A DNA stretch of 64,000 nucleotides from positions 2,699,001 through 2,763,000 of the forward strand of contig NZ_JAUSYQ010000002.1 in NCBI RefSeq assembly GCF_030816965.1. The letters run 5' to 3'. Position 1 is the stretch's first letter. Every line of letters starts with the position of its first letter. Below the pieces are notes generated by a model. It was not told the DNA's origin, made no database searches, and saw only the letters and a list, made by a program, of their open reading frames with translations. This DNA comes from Streptomyces canus (GTDB lineage: Bacteria > Actinomycetota > Actinomycetes > Streptomycetales > Streptomycetaceae). Positions 25,773 through 34,297 of this stretch are shown piece by piece. The translations under genes were made by a program, and so were the position numbers.

Positions 25773-28700
25773 CACAGTGGCGGTCCTCCGTTGACCGTGA
25801 ATCCTCGGAGCAGTACTCCGACCCGGGGACCCAGTACACCACCCGCGATGCTGTTGGACTTGCCGGGCATGTCGAGCCAGCCGGCGGGCGGGGTGGCGGT
25901 GCCGGAGATCGCCGTGTCGGGGACGTGTCCGGCTTGGCCGGTGTAGGGGGTTCCGGCGCGGGCCGCTCGCAGTCGCTCGGCGCGGGCCAGCGCGTTGGCG
26001 TCGGTGCGGAGCTGGCCGGCCGTGCTCTGGATGACCTTGGGCCCGTTCTTGGCCAGCCACTCGTTGGTGCGCTTGGCGTACTCGTGGATGGCGTCGATCT
26101 CGGCCTGGGTGGTGGCCTTGGTGAGCGGGATGTCGACGGTCTCGCCCTTGGGCGCGCCCCGCCCGGCGACTGCCTTGATCCTGTCGGCGGCGGCCTTGCC
26201 GACCTCGGCGAGCTTGGCGCCGGCCCGGGAGTTGGCGACCGCCCGCCCGGCGGTGGCGACCTTGCCGGTGATGGCGGAGGCGGCCTTGGAGCTGCTGGAG
26301 GCGACGGCCTTTCCTACGGCGGTCTTGGCGACGGCGCCGACGACCTTCGGCGCGACGGCCGCGACGCCCTTGCCGATGGCTCCGCCGAGGACGCCCGCGG
26401 CGGCACCGATGCCGACCCGGGTGGCGAGTCCGCCGAGCGAGAAGTCGGTCTTGCCCTCGGCGACGTCGACCCCGTATCCGGCGGCGGCACCTGCCGCACC
26501 GGCGGCGACCCCGGCGACGACGAGGCAGCCCACGCCGGTGGAGCAGAGCGCGCCGACCGCGATGCCGACGCCGATGCCGACGGCGACGTCCGCGATCAGG
26601 CCCTTGTTCTCCTTGGCCCAGTCCCAGGCGGCGGAGGCGCCCTCCTTGACGGAGTTCCACGCCCCGGACAGCGACCACAGGCCGGTCGGGTCGATGTAGA
26701 CGATCGGGTTGTTGCTGCCGTAGGCGTACGGGTTGAGGGACTGGGTGGAGGAGCTGTCCACGGCCGGGTCGGCGGAGATGAAACGGCCGAGCGAGGCGTC
26801 GTAGTAGCGGGCGCCCAGGGCGTTCAGACCGGTGGTCGGGTCCTGGACCTTGCCGAGGAAACCGTGGTCCGTCGGTGGTGAGGCGGAGCCGTGCCGGATG
26901 TCCCCGTACGGGTTGTAGTACGTCCGGGTCGCGAGCGAGGTGCCGGCCACGACCGCGACCTGCGCCGAGCCCTGGATGTCGTTCAGCTGCCAGACCAGCA
27001 CCCCGGTCGGCTGCCGGACGGCGACGGTGATGCCGTCCTCGGTGTAGAAGCGCGTGCCCTTGGAGATGCCGAGGGCGACGGTGATCTCCTGGCCCTCGAT
27101 GTAGAGGGTGGCCACGCCGCCGGGGGTGATCCGCGCCATGCGGGTGCCGTCGGGGGCGTAGACGAAGTCGGTCTTCTCCAGCAGGGCCTTGGTGACCCTG
27201 GTCAGCTCCTGGTTGGCGTTCCACTCGTACGTCGTCGGGACGAGCCCGTCGGTCTTCTTCTTCAGGGCGCCGTTCTCGTCGTACCCGTACGTGCTCGCGC
27301 CCTGCTTGGTGACGGCGTGCGGGTGCTCGCTGTCGCCGTAGGTGTAGGTGTCGGTGTCCAGGAGGCTCCGCCGGGAGGCGATGTTGCCGTCGGCGGTGTA
27401 GGTCCAGGACTGGTTGAAGCCGGCCGGGCCGTCGTGGACGAGCTCGGAGTCGCTGTCGGAGCAGTCGGTCTCGTACGTCGTCCAGGCGTGCTGGAGACGG
27501 GCGAGACCGTCGTAGGTGAAGCAGCTGGCGACGTCCTGGTGGCCGGTCCTGTCGGTGATCGAGTCGAGATTGCCGGCCTGGTCCCAGGCATAGGTGTCGT
27601 CCTGCCTGGCCTCCCAGTCGCCGGTGAGGCCGGTCGTCAGGGTCTGTACGCGGGACAGGCGCTGGCTGTCGCTCTCGTACGCGTACACGCGCCGCAGGTC
27701 GTGGTGCGGGTTGGCGTAGTCACGCGAGGCGAGCTTGCCGTCGGCGGCGAAGCCGGTGGCGGAGACGTACGGGACCGTGACGTCCTTGCCGGTCAGCGGG
27801 TCCTTCTGGACGCCGGTGAGGGTGTCCGGGTTGCCCTGGGCGTCGTAGCTCGTGGTGATCTTCTCGCGTGGGGCGCCGATCACGGCGTCCTCGTACTCGA
27901 TGCTCACCGTGTGGTCGGCGTCGTCGTAGCCGTAGTTCACGCTGTACGACGACTGGTGCAGGGCGCCGCCGAGTCCGGCCGGGAAGGTCCAGGTACGGCC
28001 GGTGGCGCGGCCCCGCTTGTCGTAGCCGTCGACGGCGATCGTGTAGTCCTTGCCGTCGCGGTGGGTGGTCATCGACGCCGGCTGGCCGACCCCGTTGGCG
28101 ACGGAGGTGGAGTCGTAGGTCCAGCTCGCCGTCTTCTCGGCCCCGTTGGATCGGGTCACCGGGCGGTCCAGCTCGTCGTACTCGGTGGTCAGCGACGGGG
28201 TGTCGCCGCCCGCCGCGAGTGCCTTCGCGTCCCAGACCGCCGTCGCGTTTCCGTTGGCGTCGTACGCCGTGCGGGACTTGCCGGCGTCCGGGTCGTCGCC
28301 CGTGACGCGGCGGCCGAGCAGGTCGTAGGTGCTGGCGGACACATGCCCGGCGGGGTCGGTCACCGAGGCGACCTGGTCGGCCGGGGTGTAGCTGTAGACG
28401 GTCGCCTGCTTGGCGTCGGTGCCCTCCTGCTGGCGGACCTGGCGGCTGCGGGCGTCGGTCCACACGGTGGTGACGGTGCCGCCGGGCGGCGGGGTGGCGC
28501 GGACGTGGTCGCCGTAGTAGACGACGCTCGTCGCCCACAGCTCCTTGCCGTCGCCGTAGCGGGCGGAGCGGATGACGCGGCTCATGGAGTCGTAGGTGCG
28601 CCGGGTCTCGTCGACCTGGTCGGCAGGGACGGACAGCAGGGCACTGCCCGATGCACCGGCGACGACCACGGGCAGCGACTCGGCGGCGATGTTGCCGATG

Positions 28701-31700
28701 TCGTCGTAGCGGGTGTCGATGACGACGCTCTTCTTGTCGTCGTCGGTCGAGGCGGGCGAGACCTCCTGGCTCTGCCGGTCACGGCCGAGCGAGTCCAGGT
28801 ACTTGAAGTTGGTCAAGTAGGTGTCGCCGGACTGGAGTTGGCGGGTGGTCACCAGTGGAGGCCGCCGGTGCTCCGGGTCGAGGAAGTAGGCGTACTTCTG
28901 CGCGGGCGGATCGGCGTCGGCCTGGTCGGCCTCGTGGACGGAGACGACCCGGCCGAGCTGGTCGTAGGCGTTCCGCTTGGTGTTGCCGTTGGCGTCCTTG
29001 ACCGCGACCGGCAGCTGGCGGTCGGGGTCGAGGGTGGTGACCTCGCTCTGGCCGAGGGCGTTGGTCTCGGTGACCGTGGCCGGGCGGCCGGTGGCCGGTG
29101 CGTAGGCGGTGCGGTCGGTGTTGCCGCGCCCGTCGGTCTCGGTGACCGTGCGGCCGTACGCGTCGAAGGTCGCCGCCGTGGTGACCGTGCGGGAGACCGC
29201 GTCGGGGCCGCTCGCCGTCTCCGCCGCGACCGAGCGCGTGACGTCGCCCTTGGTGACCGTACCGCCGAGGTCGCCGGAGCCGTCGTAGTACTGGTCCTTG
29301 CCGTTGATCAGCGCCTTCGGGTCAGCGCAGGTGCCGGAGTAGGCGCGCACGCGGTACGGGAAGGCGAGCATCCAGTTGTCGACGGTGGCGGCCGAGCGGT
29401 CGTACGTCGTCTTCGTGCAGCGCACGTCCTCGCCGGCCGTGTCGAGGACCTCGGTGACCTGGCCGTAGGTGTCGTACGTCGTCTTGAGAGAGGTCGTACG
29501 AGTGCTGCGCGCACCTGCGTCGGCGGTGACCGTCTCGCGAGTGATCGACTCGTTCTCGACGACCTGGTGGGCGTCGTTTTCCGGGTCGCTCTCGCCCTCC
29601 TTCGCCGGGGTGGTGTGCGCGGAGGTGTAGCCGTGCAGGGTGCCGCCGAGCTCGTGGTCGATCGCGCCGGAGGCGGTCACCTGGAACTGCCGGCTCTCCC
29701 GCTCCTTGCCGCGCAGATACGCCAGGTCCTTCAGGGAGTTGCCCTGCGAGTCGGTGACCTCGACGGACTTGTGGGAGCCGTCGGCCCTGGTGTCGCCGTC
29801 CATGCCGCGGAAGTGCAGGGTGCGGGTGATCTGGGCGGCCCGGGAGGTGTCCTCGCCCCGGTAGTCCGGGTCGGTCATCTTGGCGACGTCGACGCTGCCG
29901 TAGCCGCGCCAGTCGCTCCAGGAGCGGCGCTCCGCCTTGGTGACGGGGTCGTCGTCGTGGTGCCAGGCGGGGGTGGACCGGTAGCGGTACTCGGTGGTCT
30001 GCGGGGGCGATCCGCCCCCGTTGTCACGGACGGTGACCTTGGTGGTGAGGTACTTGTGCCAGATGCCGAAGCCGGAGGACTCGCCGTTGGTGCGCCAACC
30101 CGGGAAGCAGTCCTGGGTGTTGGAGTCGAAGCGGCCCTCGGGCAGGTCGTCGACCGGGCACGGGTTCGGCTGGCCGTAGGTCACGTCGACCCGGCGGCCC
30201 AGCTCGTCGACGAACTCGCTGATGCGCAGCTTGCGCATCTCCGGCGCGCCCTCCTGCGGAGCCGCGTCGGCGCGGTTGGCGTACTCCTTGCCGGTGAACT
30301 CGACGGCGGGCAGCTTGAGTTCGCCGTCCCCGGCCAGGCCCGTCTGCTGGACCTTGGTCAGCCACAGCATGGCGCTGGTGCCGTCGGAGGGTTCGGGGTA
30401 GTCGTAGGTGAAGTCGAGCCGGTCGACGTCCGTCCAACCGCCGTCGGCGTTCGACCGCTGGGCGGTGACGGAGCGCAGGAGCGCGTTCGTGAAGAACGTC
30501 GGCGATTTCTGGTCCTCGCCCGTGCAGTCGCCGCTCGCGCACAGGGAGTCGAGCGGGGCGTCCGGGTAGGAGGTCGCGTGGTCGGCGTCGAAGGCCGGGC
30601 AGTCTCCGCTGCCGTCGGCGGCCTCGACGCAGCGCAGTCCGGTCGTGAAGTGCAGCCGGGCCGGAGCCTGTTGGTCCTCGGCGCCGGAGCGCTGCGAGTA
30701 CACGATGTCCTTCAGATGCCCGCCGCGGACGTACGAGGTCGACTTGTCCGGGTCGCCGTTGCGGGCGTAGCGGTTGGTCTCCTGCTCGTAGAAGTAGGTG
30801 TTGGAGTTGCCGTGCGCGTCCACGACGCCGTCGAGGTTCCAGCGCCAGGCCTGCGTGCAGTACGAGTCCTCGACGCCGCCGGCGTGGCAGGGCTCGCCCT
30901 CGTCGTCGCCGAAGACGGGGACGGTGTAGACGGAGTCGGTCGCGGTGCCGGTGGTGGCCTGCTTGCCGCGGCCGAAGGTGTACTGGGTGCCCTGCGGGGT
31001 GGTCACCACCCAGTACTCGCCGTTGTCGTCACCGTTGTCCGCGCCGGTCTTCCGCTGGATCCGCCAGCCCGGGTCCTCCTGGGCACGCCAGCTGTCGCCG
31101 CCCGCCGCGGTGTCCTTGACCAGTGCGGACGAGGTGCCCTGGAGGGAGATGCGGTACTCGTCTCCCGCCCAGCACAGGTCGCCGGTGTCACCGCCGTCGT
31201 CGGCGCAGCCGTTGTAGCGGCGCTCGATGTAGGGCAGGGCGAGGTCCCAGCCCTGGCCGACCCAGGACGGCTGGTTGTTCTCGGCGGCGACCATGCCGTC
31301 GACGGCCTGCGAGGAGTAACCGAGGCTGATGTCGGGGGCGTCGCCCGCGATCGCGGGGACCTGCGGGAGCGGCAACGACCAGGAGAAGTCACCGGAGTTG
31401 AGGCCGACCTGCCACTTGCTGGAGGAGGCGAGGGTGGTGGCGGTGGCCGATCCGGTCTCGCCGTTGGGCGCGGCGGCGACCACGAACACCGTGTCCGGGT
31501 CGGCGGCCACCTCGGCGGAGAGCGTGTGCGTGGTGAGGTCGATGCGGCTCTTGACCGGCGCACTCTGCTCGCACTTCGCGGCGCGCGGTGTGGTCAGCGC
31601 GCAGGCGGGCTTGGCGATCAGGCGCAGCCGGGTCTCGAAGTCGGCGCCGAAGGCCTGACGGAAGCCGGAGGTGTCGACCCGGACGCCGACCCGGTCGGCG

Positions 31701-32128
31701 GGCTGTGCGGCTTCGAGGGTGAAGGCCGTGGCGTGGCCGCCGAGTTGGCGAGCTGTGCCGTTGCCGTACGCCGTGATGTCGACGGTGTCGGGAGCGGCGC
31801 CGCGGTTGCGGGGCGCGGTGACCGACACGGCGGTGCCGGCGGCGCGGGCCGGCTCGGTGCCGACGCTGACGGTGTCCTCGCCCGCCTCGGGCCAGTCGAC
31901 CTTCGCCGCCTTGGCGGCGGCGAGGGGTCGGCCCTGGGGGTCGACGGGTCTGGTGTCGAGCCGGGCGCCGGCCCGTAACGCGGTGCGGTCGATCGTGGTC
32001 ACGGATCTCTCGGCGTCGGCGACCGAGGTGGTCTGCCCCGGTGCGGCCCGGGCGATCACCGGCTGCAGGCCCGACAGGCCCAGTGCCAGGACGACCGCGG
32101 CGACACAGGATGACCGAAAACGCTTCAT
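25772..32128 (-). CDS. secreted RHS-repeat polymorphic toxin
   Basis: A 2118-residue protein. A Sec-type signal (MKRFRSSCVAAVVLALGLSG) is followed by a ~700-residue beta-rich shell region (SpvB/TcdB-like features such as ALPYIERRYNGC). Many YD/RHS repeats (for example YDELDRPVTRSNG and YDLLGRRVTGDDP) follow, and then the RHS core terminus GLNALGARYYDASLGRFISA and NPYAYGSNNPIVYIDPTGLW near residue 1814. Beyond it lies a pre-toxin Ala/Gly hydrophobic stretch (~1830-1940) and a ~150-residue tip containing GQAGHVPDTAISG and PPAGWLDMPGKSNS. The tip is not a family I can name; the conserved-looking GHxPDT could be catalytic. Codon 51 is the rare TTA. The putative immunity gene overlaps the stop. 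Confidence 0.9.
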   Translation of the reverse strand: MKRFRSSCVAAVVLALGLSGLQPVIARAAPGQTTSVADAERSVTTIDRTALRAGARLDTRPVDPQGRPLAAAKAAKVDWPEAGEDTVSVGTEPARAAGTAVSVTAPRNRGAAPDTVDITAYGNGTARQLGGHATAFTLEAAQPADRVGVRVDTSGFRQAFGADFETRLRLIAKPACALTTPRAAKCEQSAPVKSRIDLTTHTLSAEVAADPDTVFVVAAAPNGETGSATATTLASSSKWQVGLNSGDFSWSLPLPQVPAIAGDAPDISLGYSSQAVDGMVAAENNQPSWVGQGWDLALPYIERRYNGCADDGGDTGDLCWAGDEYRISLQGTSSALVKDTAAGGDSWRAQEDPGWRIQRKTGADNGDDNGEYWVVTTPQGTQYTFGRGKQATTGTATDSVYTVPVFGDDEGEPCHAGGVEDSYCTQAWRWNLDGVVDAHGNSNTYFYEQETNRYARNGDPDKSTSYVRGGHLKDIVYSQRSGAEDQQAPARLHFTTGLRCVEAADGSGDCPAFDADHATSYPDAPLDSLCASGDCTGEDQKSPTFFTNALLRSVTAQRSNADGGWTDVDRLDFTYDYPEPSDGTSAMLWLTKVQQTGLAGDGELKLPAVEFTGKEYANRADAAPQEGAPEMRKLRISEFVDELGRRVDVTYGQPNPCPVDDLPEGRFDSNTQDCFPGWRTNGESSGFGIWHKYLTTKVTVRDNGGGSPPQTTEYRYRSTPAWHHDDDPVTKAERRSWSDWRGYGSVDVAKMTDPDYRGEDTSRAAQITRTLHFRGMDGDTRADGSHKSVEVTDSQGNSLKDLAYLRGKERESRQFQVTASGAIDHELGGTLHGYTSAHTTPAKEGESDPENDAHQVVENESITRETVTADAGARSTRTTSLKTTYDTYGQVTEVLDTAGEDVRCTKTTYDRSAATVDNWMLAFPYRVRAYSGTCADPKALINGKDQYYDGSGDLGGTVTKGDVTRSVAAETASGPDAVSRTVTTAATFDAYGRTVTETDGRGNTDRTAYAPATGRPATVTETNALGQSEVTTLDPDRQLPVAVKDANGNTKRNAYDQLGRVVSVHEADQADADPPAQKYAYFLDPEHRRPPLVTTRQLQSGDTYLTNFKYLDSLGRDRQSQEVSPASTDDDKKSVVIDTRYDDIGNIAAESLPVVVAGASGSALLSVPADQVDETRRTYDSMSRVIRSARYGDGKELWATSVVYYGDHVRATPPPGGTVTTVWTDARSRQVRQQEGTDAKQATVYSYTPADQVASVTDPAGHVSASTYDLLGRRVTGDDPDAGKSRTAYDANGNATAVWDAKALAAGGDTPSLTTEYDELDRPVTRSNGAEKTASWTYDSTSVANGVGQPASMTTHRDGKDYTIAVDGYDKRGRATGRTWTFPAGLGGALHQSSYSVNYGYDDADHTVSIEYEDAVIGAPREKITTSYDAQGNPDTLTGVQKDPLTGKDVTVPYVSATGFAADGKLASRDYANPHHDLRRVYAYESDSQRLSRVQTLTTGLTGDWEARQDDTYAWDQAGNLDSITDRTGHQDVASCFTYDGLARLQHAWTTYETDCSDSDSELVHDGPAGFNQSWTYTADGNIASRRSLLDTDTYTYGDSEHPHAVTKQGASTYGYDENGALKKKTDGLVPTTYEWNANQELTRVTKALLEKTDFVYAPDGTRMARITPGGVATLYIEGQEITVALGISKGTRFYTEDGITVAVRQPTGVLVWQLNDIQGSAQVAVVAGTSLATRTYYNPYGDIRHGSASPPTDHGFLGKVQDPTTGLNALGARYYDASLGRFISADPAVDSSSTQSLNPYAYGSNNPIVYIDPTGLWSLSGAWNSVKEGASAAWDWAKENKGLIADVAVGIGVGIAVGALCSTGVGCLVVAGVAAGAAGAAAGYGVDVAEGKTDFSLGGLATRVGIGAAAGVLGGAIGKGVAAVAPKVVGAVAKTAVGKAVASSSSKAASAITGKVATAGRAVANSRAGAKLAEVGKAAADRIKAVAGRGAPKGETVDIPLTKATTQAEIDAIHEYAKRTNEWLAKNGPKVIQSTAGQLRTDANALARAERLRAARAGTPYTGQAGHVPDTAISGTATPPAGWLDMPGKSNSIAGGVLGPRVGVLLRGFTVNGGPPL

Positions 32129-32222
32129 GAGTCCCCCTCCACCCGTAAAGCCCCAAGCGTCACGAAAGGATCATGGGCACGTCAAGGTTGAGTCTGAGAC
32201 ATTCCTGTGAAGGAAAAGGGTG

Positions 32223-32228
32223 TAAGAT
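32223..32228 (+). promoter_or_regulatory. candidate -10 of the trp leader promoter
   Basis: TAAGAT lies eight bases before the leader ATG, and no ribosome site precedes that ATG at usable distance (the nearest purine run is about 20 bases away). This arrangement suggests a leaderless leader-peptide transcript. A -35 match is weak (TGAGAC or TTCCTG). Confidence 0.4.
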
Positions 32229-32235
32229 CCGCGCC

Positions 32236-32292
32236 ATGTACGCGCACTCGACCCAGAACTGGTGGTGGACCGCTCATCCGGCGGCCCACTGA
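32236..32292 (+). CDS. trpL: trp operon leader peptide
   Basis: An 18-residue peptide, MYAHSTQNWWWTAHPAAH, with three consecutive Trp codons (TGG TGG TGG). Ribosome stalling at these codons when charged tRNA-Trp is scarce should favour an antiterminator over the hairpin that follows. Attenuation of this type is established for the trpEG gene of Streptomyces venezuelae. It lies about 100 bases before trpEG. Confidence 0.93.
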   Translation: MYAHSTQNWWWTAHPAAH

Positions 32293-32314
32293 CAAGCGCG
32301 TACGCAAGACTTCG

Positions 32315-32341
32315 CGAAGGCCGCCCGAGGGGCGGCCTTCG
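32315..32341 (+). terminator. trp attenuator terminator hairpin
   Basis: CGAAGGCCGCC and GGCGGCCTTCG form an 11-bp perfect stem with a five-base loop, followed by GTGTTTCC. It lies 23 bases after the leader peptide stop, as expected of the terminator stem in a trp attenuator. The upstream AAGCGCGTACGCAAGACTTCGCG can offer the alternative pairing. Confidence 0.88.
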
Positions 32342-32393
32342 GTGTTTCCGGGGTCGTTCCTCACCGCCATTGACAGAAGACGGACGAGGAATC

Positions 32394-34286
32394 ATGGACC
32401 TGAACCAGCTCCTGCACGACGACCGCCCTTTCGCCCTGCTCCGCCGCCGCACCCCGGGCCACGACGAGAACACCGTCGAACTGCTCGTCGGCTCGGTCAG
32501 CACCTACGACCGTCTCGCCGACCTCCCCGACGAGGGCCTGGCGCTCGTACCCTTCCGTCAGATCCGCGAGCGCGGCTTCGACGTGCGGGACGACGGGACG
32601 CCGCTCGCGGTGCTGACGCCCGAGCAGACCCACGCCCTCTCTCTCACGGAGGCCCTCGCGCAGCTTCCCGCCCACGACGTCCGTGTCGAGAACGGCGGCT
32701 TCGACGTGGCCGACGAGGAGTACGCCGAGATCGTCGGACGGGTGCTGCACGAGGAGATCGGGCGCGGCGAGGGTGCCAACTTCGTGATCCGGCGAACCTA
32801 CGAGGGCGGGATCCCGGGGTTCTCCCGCGCGGACGCGCTCGCCCTGTTCCGGCGGCTCCTGGAGGGCGAGCGGGGCGCGTACTGGACCTTCGTCGTGCAC
32901 ACCGGCGAGCGGACCCTGGTCGGCGCGAGCCCGGAGGTGCACGTCCGGATGTCCGGCGGGACCGTCGTCATGAACCCGATCAGCGGGACGTACCGCTATC
33001 CCGCCGAGGGCCCCACCCCCGAGCACCTGCTCGACTTCCTCGCCGACGGCAAGGAGATCGAGGAGCTGTCGATGGTCGTCGACGAGGAGCTCAAGATGAT
33101 GTGCACCGTCGGTGACATGGGAGGGGTCGTCATCGGGCCCCGGTTGAAGGAGATGTCCCACCTCGCGCACACCGAGTACGAACTGCGCGGGAAGTCCTCG
33201 CTGGACGTGCGGGAGGTCCTGAAGGAGACCATGTTCGCGGCCACCGTCACCGGTTCGCCCGTGCAGAACGCCTGCCGGGTCATCGAGCGGCACGAGGTCG
33301 GCGGGCGCGGGTACTACGCCGGCGCGCTGGCGCTGCTCGGCCGGGACTCCGGCGGGGCGCAGACCCTCGACTCCCCCATCCTCATCCGCACCGCGGACAT
33401 CTCCACCGACGGCCGCCTCAAGGTCCCCGTCGGCGCGACCCTCGTGCGCGGCTCGGACCCGGTGAGCGAGGTCGCGGAGACCCACGCCAAGGCGGCGGGG
33501 GTACTGGCGGCTCTCGGCGTACGACCGTCCCGGCCCCGTGCGGAGCACCCGCGCGTGAGTCTCGCCGACGACCCACGTGTGCGTGCCGCGCTCGACGGGC
33601 GGCGCACGAACCTCGCCCCCTTCTGGCTGCGGATGCAGGAGCGGTCGTACGGGCTCGAAGGGCACGCCCTCGTGGTCGACGGCGAGGACACCTTCACCTC
33701 GATGCTGGCGCATGTGCTGCGCTCGGGCGGACTGGACGTGACCGTGCGGCGCTACGACGAACCGGGCCTGAGGGACGCCGTGCTCGCGCACGAGGGGCCC
33801 GTCGTCCTCGGCCCCGGTCCCGGCGATCCGTCCGACCTGGACGACCCCAAGATGCGGTTCCTGCGTGACCTGACCGCGCTCGTCGTCCGCGGCCACCGGC
33901 ACGGCGTCCTCGGCGTCTGCCTGGGCCACGAGCTGATCGCGGCCGAGCTGGGCCTGGAGATCGTACGGAAGGAGGTGCCGTACCAGGGGGCGCAGACGGC
34001 CATCGACCTGTTCGGGCGGCCGGAGACGGTCGGCTTCTACAACAGCTTCGTGGCGCGCTGCGACGACGAGGTGGCCGAGGAGCTGGCCGCGCACGGGATC
34101 GAGGTCAGCCGGGCCGGCAACACCGAGGTCCATGCCCTGCGCGGACCCGGGTTCGCGGGGGTGCAGTTCCATCCCGAGTCGGTGCTGACACTGAACGGCG
34201 CCGCCGTCGTTCGGGAGCTGGTGGGTCAGCTGCGGGGCACCAGCACGTCCGGGGGCGCCTGCCCCCGGACCCCGCTTCGGCCCTGA
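32394..34286 (+). CDS. trpEG: anthranilate synthase, fused TrpE-TrpG
   Basis: A 630-residue fusion that makes anthranilate from chorismate and glutamine. The N-terminal chorismate-binding domain (about 1-400) includes RRTYEGGIPGFS, GASPEVHVRM, MNPISGTYRYP, LSMVVDEELKMM and ATVTGSPVQNACRVI. The C-terminal glutamine amidotransferase domain (about 425-620) has GPGPGDPSDLDD, the catalytic Cys in GVCLGHELIAAELG, and GVQFHPESVLT with the His-Glu pair. Pseudo-LPES features LTPEQTHALS suggest Trp feedback, which is tentative. The ATG follows GACGAGGA. Expression is under the attenuator in front. The last residues (SGGACPRTPLRP) are encoded within a terminator-like hairpin. Confidence 0.93.
   Translation: MDLNQLLHDDRPFALLRRRTPGHDENTVELLVGSVSTYDRLADLPDEGLALVPFRQIRERGFDVRDDGTPLAVLTPEQTHALSLTEALAQLPAHDVRVENGGFDVADEEYAEIVGRVLHEEIGRGEGANFVIRRTYEGGIPGFSRADALALFRRLLEGERGAYWTFVVHTGERTLVGASPEVHVRMSGGTVVMNPISGTYRYPAEGPTPEHLLDFLADGKEIEELSMVVDEELKMMCTVGDMGGVVIGPRLKEMSHLAHTEYELRGKSSLDVREVLKETMFAATVTGSPVQNACRVIERHEVGGRGYYAGALALLGRDSGGAQTLDSPILIRTADISTDGRLKVPVGATLVRGSDPVSEVAETHAKAAGVLAALGVRPSRPRAEHPRVSLADDPRVRAALDGRRTNLAPFWLRMQERSYGLEGHALVVDGEDTFTSMLAHVLRSGGLDVTVRRYDEPGLRDAVLAHEGPVVLGPGPGDPSDLDDPKMRFLRDLTALVVRGHRHGVLGVCLGHELIAAELGLEIVRKEVPYQGAQTAIDLFGRPETVGFYNSFVARCDDEVAEELAAHGIEVSRAGNTEVHALRGPGFAGVQFHPESVLTLNGAAVVRELVGQLRGTSTSGGACPRTPLRP
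34247..34270. terminator. 10-bp hairpin overlapping the 3' end of trpEG
   Basis: GTCCGGGGGC-GCCT-GCCCCCGGAC is a perfect inverted repeat ending 16 bases before the trpEG stop codon. It has the form of the GTCCGGGGG terminator-like elements that are abundant between Streptomyces genes, but here it lies inside the coding region, at the junction with the convergent pfkA gene. Confidence 0.7.
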
Positions 34287-34297
34287 ACTCGCCGACG

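Noticed and set aside
25773..27224. An N-terminal extension of the immunity gene reading through the toxin 3' end
   Set aside because: The extension is Arg/Gly-rich out-of-frame translation of the toxin. The ATG on the toxin stop gives a normal protein.
26891..31978. A 1695-codon open frame on the plus strand opposite the RHS toxin gene
   Set aside because: It is a Val/Gly/Arg-rich shadow of the toxin's codons with no ribosome site or recognisable domain. Long antisense frames are usual in very-high-GC DNA.
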